Assembly (NCBI GenBank): GCA_030710605.1
Contig: CP092870.1
Span: 12,171,408 to 12,235,407 of the forward strand
DNA: 64,000 nt
Direction of reading: 5' to 3'
Source: Cordylochernes scorpioides
Lineage: Eukaryota; Arthropoda; Arachnida; Pseudoscorpiones; Chernetidae
A model generated the notes under the pieces. That model saw only the letters and a list, made by a program, of their open reading frames with translations. It ran no database searches and was not told the origin of the DNA. The position numbers and the translations under genes were made by a program. This document shows, one piece after another, positions 54,692-64,000 of the stretch; position 1 is the first letter of the stretch, and each line of letters begins with the position of its first letter.

Positions 54692-57600
54692 ATTTGTGTT
54701 GTTGTTGTTTCTTATCCCCTTGTGTAAAGATTACACGAATTCCATGAGTTCATGCTCCTCGAGCTGTTTTATGAAGAGCAGCGGCCTCTCACAAAGGTCC
54801 TGTTTAATGCATCTAATGCAAGCCAAAATGTGTTCTGGAGCTGCAGGTACCAAACTACATTTTGGGCAAGTGGGATAAATTTTGTTATTATTTTCTATCT
54901 TCAATGGCTTGAGATGGCCTGTTCTAAATCTTGTTAGTGTTGTTTGATGCTGTCTATTTCTGATGTTCAGAGCTCCTCCTGGGTTCACTCCACTGTACCA
55001 ACTGTGCTTAGGTGGGATCCTCCAGTTCTTGTTTATTTTTGTTTTGGCTATTGTTTCTATTTCTTTAAAAGTAAGTTTATTTTTCTGTGGCAAGGGTTCT
55101 TTTGTGCCTTTTTTCGCTAGCACATCAGCAGCTTCATTGCCTTCAATGCCAACGTGTGAGAGTATCCATTGAAGGTGAATTTTTGAGGTTTTTGAGAGTT
55201 TTTGGAGATAACCCATTATGTTCCTGCTTACTCTCTGTGTGACTCAAGTGTTGTATGGCACTTCTACTATCAGTAAGAATCCAGATATCTTGATAATTAG
55301 TATTTCTGATGGATTTTAAGGCTTCGTAGATGGCTATAAGTTCTGATCTGAAGACTGAGCAAAAATCTGGGTTTCTTTTGTTCATTTTCTCAATGCCATT
55401 TGTGGTTTTGATGAGACAGCCACTGCCAGTGTGTCCTAGCTCGTCTCTGCTACCATCGGTATAGATAGTTATTGCATTTTTAGGAATGTTATTAATTATT
55501 TCTAATGATAATTGTTTTAAGTATTCTGGATTTTGGTATTGTTTGTTGGTGGGTTCATTTAAAGTGGCATTAAAAATAACATTTTGTAGTGGTTTGCATG
55601 GAGAAATTTTTTCTGCTAAATAATTTTTTCCCACTTTATATTTTAAAAATTCATTTCTTTTGGCCAGGTGTAGAGGGCCTTCTTTTTTGAGTCTTAAATT
55701 GGATTCCCAATTAAGTATGTACTTGGAAGTTCTGTGTTGGTTTCCATAACTCTTGATTTTGTTTATATATTTTGGCAGATTGTAGCTTCTTCTATCCTTT
55801 AAGGGCATAATGTCTGCCTCGTAAAGTACAATATCATTAGGGCAGGTATTACGAAGACCTGTAATAATTCTAGCTGCACTTAGTTGTATCCTTTCCAGTG
55901 ATTTTAGATTTGTTTCAGATGCTGTACCATAGATTTGATATCCATATTCCAGGATAGGTCTAATTAGAGACGTGTAAGTTAATTTTAGTGTGGTTGCATC
56001 GGCTCCCCACTCTCTTCCTGAAATATATTTCAGGATTTTTAGTCGTTCTCTTCCTTTTCTAATAACTTCTTCAATATGTTTACTGGAGTTAATTTATGGA
56101 TCCAGGGTGTAGCCAAGATATTTAGGATGTTTATTATATTGCAATTGTTGTTCTTTCAGAATAATTTTTGGTCTTATTTTGTATAGTTTCTTATCGGTAG
56201 TAAAAAGACAGGTTTCAGATTTTTGGGGGTTAAATTCTAATTTATGTTTATTAGAAAATTTTTCTAGGTGGAAAAGAGTCTTGTTCAAATCTCTTTCAGC
56301 TTTTTTCCAGTTAGTATTGCTGCTCCATAGAATAATGTCATCAGCGAAAAGTCCAATATTGGTTTTATGTGAAATTTTTTTTTCTATGCCTGCAATAAAT
56401 AGGGTGAAGAGAGTTGGGCTAAGGGCTGATCCTTGTGGTAATCCTTGGTACAATTTGAAGGTTTTAGATAGAGTGCCATTATATTTGACCCTGAAGTATC
56501 TATTTTTAAGGAAATCATTTATCCAAGTGATAGCTTTTCCATCAATTTTGAAATGTTTGTATAATTTTGTAATTAACTTGTTTTTCCATACCCCTTATCA
56601 AAAGCTTGTGTAAGGTCTAAAAAAGCAGCTATTGTGTGGTTAGTTGGTTTTCTGTTTTGTGCATCTTTTACCTTTTTTGTGAAAAATAAGAGTTGGTCTA
56701 TTGTCCCATGTCCTTTCCTAAATCCATATTGTTCTTTTGGTAAGAGATTTCTTGTGTCGAGGTGGTAGGTGAGTCGTCTGAGTATAATTTTTTCCATTAA
56801 TTTGCAGCAAATACTTGTGAGGGAGATAGGTCGGTAGTTTTTTGGGTCATCAGCAGATTTGTCAAGTTTTTTAATAGGAATTATTGTTGCAGTTTTCCAG
56901 TCTTGAGGCAATTTTCCAGTTTTCCAGGAGTTATTGAAAATATCAAGAAGTTTTTCTTTGCCATTTTTGCCCAAGTTTGATATCATTTGGCCATGGATTC
57001 CATCTGGCCCAGGAGTCTTGTTCAGGTCAGTGTTTTCTAATGCATAATCTAGCTCTTTCATATTGATTTTTTCATGGAAAATATTATGAGTGCTAGTGAC
57101 GTTTTTACAGTCATGGATAATCTTTCGGGCCTTTTTTTCAACTTTCTTATCTTTTATTTCAAATTTGATTTTACTACTTATTTGATATGAATTACCTAAA
57201 AGATTAGCAGCATTTTTGTCATTAGTTGCTGGGGTACCATCTGTATTCTTAATCATATTTGTGTTTACAGTTTGTGGCTGGGCTCTGTCAATTTGCTTTG
57301 CCAAATGCCAAAGTTTTGTATTTGGGTTTCTTGGGTTCAGGTTTTCACAAGTTTGTTTCCATTTTTCCCTTTTCGTATTTACGTATAATCTTTTTATTTT
57401 TGCATTCACAATGTTCAGTCCAGTTCTACAATTTGTTTGGTGTTGGGTGCACTTTTTTTGTAGTTCATTTCTTTTAGTTATAAGTGTTTGAATATCTTTT
57501 GCCTGGTGTGTATAATTTGGAATCCATTTCTTAATATTACCTCTAGGTATTGAAACTTTGGCTGCTTTAATAATGGTGTTTTTGAAAGATATCCAATTTT

Positions 57601-58944
57601 GTTCCAGATCTTTTATTCTAGTGGGTGCTTTTCTAAAGTCTTCTTTGGTGTTTTGCTGGTAAAGATTCCAATTAGCCTTTTTGAAGTTCCAGAATTTTTC
57701 TTCAATTGAGCTGGTTTTGGTCTTGGTGCTAATTTCTATCAAAATAGGCAAATGATCACTGCAATAACTTTAGTGAACGCTGATATATTACAATCACTTC
57801 CAATACTTTTTAATATTTGCCATTTGCATTTGTGGAAAATGTCAGGACTGGAGAAACTTATATCAAGGGCTTGTGCGGTATTATAACTGTAGGAATGGTG
57901 GGTAGGATTCCCATCATTTAAGCACATGAAGGCATTGTCGTCAAATAAGTTTGAAAGTATTTTGCCTCTTGGGTTTGGCGTGGAACATCCCCATAGTTGA
58001 TGTTTGGCATTAAGGCCACCTACAATAATAATGTTGTCTGTAAGAAATTGAGCCATTGTTCCATCGTCAATAAGTTTATTGTTTGGTGGGTGATACATAT
58101 TGAATATGTTGATGGTCTTGTTTTGATTGAGGTAGACTTTGATACCTTGGGCTTCGAGGTCTGATGTGTTTGGAATATTAATGGCTATGTCTTCATAGTA
58201 CAAATTCTTGATTAAAAATGCAAGGCCACCCCCTTCTTTATTTCTGTCTTTTCTGAGGATATTGTAGTTTTTATATTTGAGATTGTACTTTTCATTTAAT
58301 TTGGTTTCCTGTAGGGCTATAATTTGTATCTTTTGTTTTTCAGCTATTTCCATTATTTCTTCCAATTTTATTTTTGTTGCTGTTGAGCACAATCCATTTA
58401 TGTTGCACTGCAGAATGCTCAATTGCTTGGAAGCTGCAAAGTGTGAAGTTTGTGGAGACTGTATTATACTTATCGGACAGAACCCTCTACCTAAGTCCTG
58501 AACGCGCCCCTGTTTATTCTGCGCGACGGGCGATGCAGCATGCAAATCAACATCTGATCTCATGGAATGGGGTGAAGGGGTGCAGCTTTCATTGATCATG
58601 GCACCATGATCCAGGCACACTTTGGTGAAAGTCTGACTTTGCCTGTAGTTTGAGGCCGTTCCTAACATGGAAGCAGACGCCTTTGCTGCCGACTCTAACA
58701 TGAGTACAGACACAGCTCCTCCGTATCCCTGGAGTGGGACCCTTGCTGAGGTCCATCAACCGGGTCAGTTGAAGTCAGGATTTTTAAAGAGGTCTACTCC
58801 TCTTCTAACAATGCTGCTGTTGGTCCGCGACTGCTTATTTGTCAGAGTTATTCTGCTTGTTTCACAGCTGGCCTTCATATCTGAAGGTCGTTCCCCTATC
58901 CGCCACCTGGGGACGCGCCCTATAGCAGTCAGCTCTGCCAAGGG
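54692..58944 (-). pseudogene. I-type LINE, full-length minus-strand copy, disabled
   Basis: This copy is closely similar to the plus-strand one over its full length and ends with the same tail (gttgttgttgtttcttatcc on plus, 54692-54711). Breaks in the ORF: a 38-bp insertion near 57760, between SD and HLPIL of the endonuclease; a small insertion near 56590 after AFDK in the reverse transcriptase; a nonsense change (GAA to TAA) near 56092; and a 14-bp deletion near 55215 in RNase H. It keeps the C-terminal knuckle CPKCSLVPAAPEHILAC that the plus copy lost. The endonuclease start and RNase H segments remain readable at 58713-57772 and 55808-54731. Confidence 0.85.
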
Positions 58945-59067
58945 AATCGTACTTGTTCATCTAATTTAAAAAATATATATAGAATAGGTTTGATTCTTAA
59001 AAAAGAAAAAGCAAGTAAAGGTGTACAATGGTGGAACCTGGGCATCTCGGGGTCTGCATAGGGAAGG
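58945..59067. other. Short AT-rich flank
   Basis: No feature recognised. Confidence 0.3.
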
Positions 59068-59217
59068 TCAAGGGCTCGCGGTGAAGCTGGTGTTGTGCCT
59101 GAAGATGGTGATGTGATCAGTCACCATGGGTCTGTGGCTTTCCCATAGGAAAGGGGTATCTGAGTCTATTTTAAACTCTGGCTTGGTACTGTCAAGACTG
59201 AAAGCTTCAGATTCCAT
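59068..59217 (-). CDS. Possible small coding exon (49 codons and stop)
   Basis: Directly after a CCTAG acceptor-like site the minus strand reads MESEAFSLDSTKPEFKID, then DTPFLWESHRPMV, and stops at 59068-59070. It is more GC-rich than its flanks and shows no repeat match in the window. It might be an alternative last exon of the NOS1AP-like gene 3.5 kb upstream, or chance. No homologue recognised. Confidence 0.25.
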   Translation of the reverse strand: MESEAFSLDSTKPEFKIDSDTPFLWESHRPMVTDHITIFRHNTSFTASP

Positions 59218-59960
59218 CTAGGCCTCACAGTCACCAGAGCCTTGCAGCTTAGAGGGGGATGGTTAGGTTAGGGTTTGTGTGAATCATGGCATACTATTGT
59301 ACAAAGTTCAGGAAGGTGTCCTAACAATAGATATTTGGAATGTATCATTTGTTCTTCTTTTGAAGCCCTAAACAATCATTCTCTCCAAATAAATTTTTAT
59401 TATTAACTCCCAATTGAAACCAAGTTAAAAATCATGCATCAACTGACACACATTCTGTTTATTTGTTGTTTTTGCTACTGCTTATCTTCAAACAGCTCGA
59501 GGAGCAGGGATTCATGGCATTTGTGTAATCTTTCCACAAGGGGATAAGAAACAGCAACAATATGAATTTTAAATGTGTACGAATGTATTGAAATAATATA
59601 TACACATCATATATTCTATATAAATACGATGTTTGTTTATCAATGAGACATGGTGGTTTCAAGTTGTTGAGGCTTGATCATTCATTACCTCAAAGGAAGA
59701 AGAAATTCAAAATTTCAGGTTTTTAACTCAAATCTCTTTGGAGTTACATTCCAAACACTGTCAGAAATCATTTATACAGCTGCATCAAAGGGCACAAGCA
59801 TGGCTTCACCCGGCTTTCCTGATGGTAGTAAATTACTATCATCATTGCTTTGAAGACAGTACAAGACTATGCCCAGGTTATGTCAGAGTGGATGTTTGCC
59901 TGAAAATATTGTTTCAACAAATGTTAATTATTGGCTTTTAGAAATATTATTCTTGATAGG
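59218..59960. other. Unassigned; short LINE 3'-end fragment at 59480-59560
   Basis: The phrases aaacagctcgaggagcaggg and cacaaggggataagaaacag at 59490-59555 match the last 80 bp of the I-type LINE, a severely 5'-truncated insertion. The rest is unassigned. Confidence 0.6.
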
Positions 59961-60335
59961 ACACTCATAGACAAAAATTAAGGAAGTTGTACCTTTAATC
60001 ATGTACAGTTAACCCTGTCTATAGCGCTCCTTCTAAATAGCACCTCCCTCTCTATAGCGCCCGATTTTAAATATGTAGTACGATGCGATTTACATTAAAA
60101 GTGACCTGTCTATAGCACCCTGATTTGGTGAGTCCTAAGAGGGGGCGTTATAGACAGGTTTAACTGTATATAGAGATTCTGAAAATAACACTGAAAGATA
60201 TTTGATAGCCAGTGACCTTTATTGAAGACACATGAGATAACCAAGTGTGAACAAAATTGCCTTTGTCTCCTTCAAAAACAGATGACTGGCAACATCAAAT
60301 ACTTTCCACTTACTTAAGTTTTGTCCATGAATGTA
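59961..60335. repeat. MITE T1 interrupted by MITE M1
   Basis: T1 ends (acactcatagacaaaaatta and tttgtccatgaatgta) flank an M1 element at 60006-60166 with TA on both sides. M1 is therefore the younger of the two here. Confidence 0.85.
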
Positions 60336-62688
60336 GGAGGACATTTCTCCCTAAAGGAGACTTTACAGAGAGAGGTAATTGTGCTGCACACAGTTTGAGT
60401 GTTGTTAAACAATGTAATGGTGGTACAGAGAGAGAAGAAAGAGGCAGCAGAAGGTGAATTATAACATTTAATCGCTACTGTGGTCTCATTAGTGGGTCTA
60501 GGCGGGTCCAAAAACCAAAGAGTAACAATCATAATACAAAGAAGCCTCTGCCACAGACGGCCAAAATTTGGCAAGGGGGGTTGAGCAATGGAGCAGCTGG
60601 TAGATTTGGCTTCAGCTCACTTGGGAGACAGGAAATTTGAAACATTTTTGAACCAATTTATCCTCAATTCAAACAATTCCCTACAATCTTGGAAGAATGG
60701 ATCTCCTCAACTATTTCACACACTTTACCTTCCCCTATAGAGTGACTGAAGACAATTGTCTCAAATATATTTTGAAAATTGGTACAAGAATGTACTCAAG
60801 TTTCCAACAGACATTCTCAACAGTGCTGCTGGGAAAAACCAAAGAATATATGGCAGTGGGAACATTCCCTGTGTAATACTTGGGTGTCCCGTACACCCGA
60901 CAGATAAGAGACAGGGATACATGGTGGTTTGAAAAAGAGGAGGAGGAGGAACAAATTCTCTGCCAATGCTAGAAAAATGTAGTAGGTTACAAAGAGGATC
61001 TTGGAAGAAAAAGAAAAATAAAGGTTGACCCGAGGTTATATATATATATAAACATATTTATATAAAAAAGTACACATCTGAGAATAGATGCAGAAAAAAA
61101 AGAAGAGAGAGATGAAGCTATTATACATGCCCCTGTCTTGATAAACTTGCTAGAAGCAGCATGGGATGATATACAGTACAGAGAGAGGCTTGCACAGAGG
61201 GGATCTGGAATTTGACCTGTTGCTGAACCAAATGCCCTAGATGACTTAGATAATAGGTGTCTAAGAATTGGAAAACAAAAATGTTGGAGGATTTGCCATC
61301 GGCATAAGACTGCAGCCCTATTGTTTGGTGGACCTAAGGGTTTGGTATAGAGAGTGGAATCACTGGCCAAGTCAGTGGTTGCTACACACAGGAAGACAGT
61401 ACCAGAGTTTGCTAAGTGGAGGGAACGAGCCAATCACCTCATTTATTCCATCTTCAACATTATGGTGCCACCCATGCTGGGGGAGCATGGGGCAGACTCC
61501 AAAGTCTGGAGTTCTCTGAACTAGAAATAGGTGATGACCCCCCACGTTGTATTGCCAACTCTGAATGAACACAGCAGGAATGGCACTGGAATTCTCCTTT
61601 GTTAGATTTTCTTTCTAGAACCAAGAAGCATTTCTCTGATTACTGATTTCTTTGAAAACACACAGCAATAGGTAGAAAAAGTATTAAAACTCAAGTCTTC
61701 CAAATATATCTTATCTTGCACGTGAAATTGTGAATTTTTAGACAAATTGCAACAAAATTCAAAGAAAATCTCAGTCCTAATTGAAAGATGTACTTGATTT
61801 CAGCATGTCCAGTCAAATTTCAAATTCTGTGTATAGAGAAGTAGGAAGTTTAAAGATATGAGAATTTTTTCACCTATTGAGAGACCAACCAACCAGATGT
61901 ATATTCTCAGTGAAATGGTGTGCCACATAACCAGTCTCCTGACAGGTCTACATTGGCTGGGCCAAGATGGCTGTTATTCCTTCCAAACCTGGTAGGTAGA
62001 CAAATCCCAGAGTCAGCTCTCTTCTTCAGATTGATGGATGGGTTCACACAACATTGCTACGAGTACTGTTATGGGACTACATCAACTCCCATGGTTGGTG
62101 TCCAGTACAACACATGTGCAGCTTGAATTGTGGCTACTCCATGGGTATAGCATGCCTTTATCATCTTTTGGAACACATGGTGTGGTGGACCAACGAGGAA
62201 CCATGGCACTGAGGTCAATTCACAGATTCCCTCTGTGATGGACTTCCATACAATTCCCAGAGTACTGAGCTAGATGTGGAGTTTGAGCAACAAGTGTTTG
62301 CGAGCACTAGAATTCCAGGGTTTGGGTTTTGCAAAAAGCTTTCATCCTGATAAACAATAGAGCTAATAGAACCTTAAATTGGGGAAGATATACTTTAGAT
62401 AAACCCACATATACAATATTTCCAGCTTACTGTGAAATTGTACAGTGAAAAATTGAAAGCTATAAGAGCTCTTAGAGATATGGTAAGCCTTGCTGTAAAT
62501 ATATGATTGGTATTTAAAAATAGATAATCTGTTAATCGGGGCCTCTCTCTCTAGATGGTTTTGCACCTGTACTCAAGGATCTACTGCAATGTAAAGGGCA
62601 GGGCCAGTTGGAAGGCCTTGTTCTCTGTCCTCATAGACCTGAGGCCCCTAACATGATCCTAGGGGATATGTGGTTAGGGTGGAAGGCA
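60336..62688. other. Unassigned intergenic stretch
   Basis: I see no exon or family repeat with confidence. Several short frames occur (60987-61433 minus, 61920-62238 plus) without recognisable motifs. A TA-rich tract lies at 61040-61055. Some stretches (61280-61520, 61940-62230) read like decayed coding sequence, perhaps transposase, but no motif supports it. Confidence 0.4.
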
Positions 62689-62790
62689 CTAGTGTTGCTC
62701 TGAGATGTTGAGGGGCTCCAGGTGGCGCACCAGGCTGCGGATGTGATCTAGAAGCTGGGTGTTCTGGAGGAGGAGCTGGTTGTTTTGGGT
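62689..62790 (-). CDS. NOS1AP: NOS1AP-like terminal exon
   Basis: Acceptor GTTCCAG, 33 codons and TAG at 62691-62689. The sequence is a leucine-rich helix (QLLLQNTQLLDHIRSLVRHL). Confidence 0.75.
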   Translation of the reverse strand, partial: TQNNQLLLQNTQLLDHIRSLVRHLEPLNISEQH

Positions 62791-63745
62791 CTGGAACAAC
62801 ACCCCTCACTGTAGACACCTTCACTACCGGTACTCTATTATCAAGCTACAGTAGAACCTTGTTATAACAGTACAACTTAGTTAAAACAACTGAATTCTAA
62901 GGTCCCAGTTATAAAATCCCAATTGTTCCAACTGTAGTTCAAACAACACGGTTATAACAATAGATGTTGTTATAATGAGGTTTGGCTGTATGCAATACAC
63001 CCCATGAGAAACAAGCCAAAACATGGCTCTACTCAGTCCCTCATCAGAATCTGTTCAATTTATATATATTCTGCAACTTTATTTTTTTATAGAGAAAGAT
63101 TATATATATATATATATATGTGACTCCTTCTTCCCCATGGCAATGCCTCAAATCTCACAGCTGGGAGAATAAGAATTTTTTTTTTAGAGAAAAAATTCAA
63201 ATCAAATTCTTCCACATCCATCTTATTCTCGTGATTTAGCTCCAATGTGATTTGTTCCCAAATGTTTTAAATGATATGTGAGGGAAATGCAGAGACAAAC
63301 TTGAGACTGTAGCCATCAACACTTGGTTCTTGAAGATAAACAGCTGGAAGGACTTACATTGAAAAACTGTTTACTCAAGTTTCAAGTATTAAAAAAAAAA
63401 CGTTTGCCCTATTCATGTAATGTCCACTCCATACATCAGCCATTAACTTTGATACCTATAATTGTTAAATTCTCATTTATCTAAAATAAGCCTTTAATGG
63501 GGTTTATAGATTTCCACAAAAGTGTGGTATAAAGAACAAATTTCTCCAAGTAAAGATAGTAGGAATTAAGAAAGTAGGCAAATAGAAAAGTTTGGTCAAT
63601 TACAGCAAAAAAAGAAGTTTCCATTTTTGCCACCAAGAGCACAACACATAGGTTGACAGCAGATATGGTCCATTGCTCCAATTAATTGATGTGTATTATA
63701 CCCCATGGCAGTACTACTGTTGTAAACTTCCATCTAGTAGCCTAC
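62791..63745 (-). other. NOS1AP-like intron with a pogo-type MITE
   Basis: 62848-62990 has ends CAGTAGAACCTTGTTATAAC and gttataatgaggtttggctg and is TA-flanked, a third pogo-type MITE family (relatives near 30630, 31740 and 35126). A (TA)n tract is at 63093-63118. Nothing else recognised. Confidence 0.65.
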
Positions 63746-64000
63746 CTGGGCCTCCAGGCGAGCTGTAGTCTCTGTGGCCAGTTGGTCAGTGAGCAGCTGC
63801 ACGTGGGCAGTGAGCCGCTCCACGTGTGACCGCAGGAGCAACACCTGCCGACAGACCGGGGTGGGGGTGCCCTGTGGCAGCTCCTCGCAGCACCCGGCAG
63901 GCAGTCCGGTGCTGACAGTCAGGGCTGCCGTGGAGGGGGAGTGGAGGGGCAGGCCGAGGCTCACCGGCAGGGAGTGGGAGTTGCTGGAAGGATTGCTGCT
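63746..64000 (-). CDS. NOS1AP: NOS1AP-like exon, partial at window edge
   Basis: The frame is open from the edge: a Ser/Pro-rich linker (SSNPSSNSHSLPVSLGL) and then the helix VERLTAHVQLLTDQLATET. Donor CAG|GTAGGC at 63745. Confidence 0.75.

Larger units (their letters stand above)
62689..64000 (-). other. NOS1AP: NOS1AP (CAPON)-like gene, last two exons
   Basis: Exons 63746-64000 (open at the window edge) and 62689-62790 join in phase 0. The join reads LLTDQLATETTARLEAQ then TQNNQLLLQNTQLLDHI, matching in order and spacing the conserved coiled coil of NOS1AP, which from memory has DQLAAEAAARLEAQ followed by a QLLLQNKDML-type segment. NOS1AP is a cytosolic adaptor with an N-terminal PTB domain (outside this window) that links neuronal nitric oxide synthase and Scribble. 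This form ends soon after the coiled coil (NISEQH, stop), so the C-terminal PDZ-binding end of vertebrate long forms is absent or on another exon. Confidence 0.75.

Noticed and set aside
60987-61519. Possible transposase gene
   Set aside because: Frames are short on both strands and no catalytic motif could be found.

Overview
The window is animal nuclear DNA, almost certainly from an invertebrate. Genes are split into short exons with GT..AG introns, the background is AT-rich, and most of the sequence is transposon debris (LINEs, a tRNA-headed SINE, pogo/Tigger-, Tc1- and hAT-type elements, long palindromes). I cannot name the species.

Three protein genes can be assembled by eye. (1) On the minus strand, 20244 down to about 2235, an acidic, coiled-coil protein of unknown identity has five exons whose phases all agree. 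(2) On the plus strand, 23836 to 47092, eight phase-consistent exons encode a complete 336-residue relative of HSD17B12 (very-long-chain 3-oxoacyl-CoA reductase / 17-beta-hydroxysteroid dehydrogenase 12); its first intron is 15.1 kb and full of repeats. (3) On the minus strand, 64000 down to 62689, the last two exons of a NOS1AP (CAPON)-like adaptor run off the window edge. A tRNA-Gly(GCC) gene lies at 48783-48853.

Layout: 1-2234, decayed transposon sequence plus a SINE. 2235-20244, the coiled-coil gene. One of its introns (2468-9860) is almost entirely a satellite built from 20-bp modules, interrupted by a GC-rich 5-kb LINE; a second intron carries another minisatellite (13500-14165). 20245-23835, repeats between two head-to-head genes. 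23836-47092, the HSD17B12-like gene. 47093-59000, tRNA and two 4.2-kb I-type LINEs (EN-RT-RNase H) in inverted orientation with tails facing each other. The 1.1-kb gap between them holds a fold-back element that carries two perfect matches to the type I hammerhead ribozyme consensus. 59000-62688, mostly unrecognised sequence. 62689-64000, the NOS1AP-like gene.

The most notable points are the intron turned into a hierarchical satellite with a LINE inside it, the hammerhead motifs at 53821-53862 and 54031-54072, related hammerhead-like cores in the arms of two palindromic repeat families, a deleted Tigger element whose remaining ORF keeps the DNA-binding domain but not the catalytic core, a short repeat family that joins I-type-LINE-like 5' and 3' ends, and several nested insertions dated by target duplications or internal empty sites.
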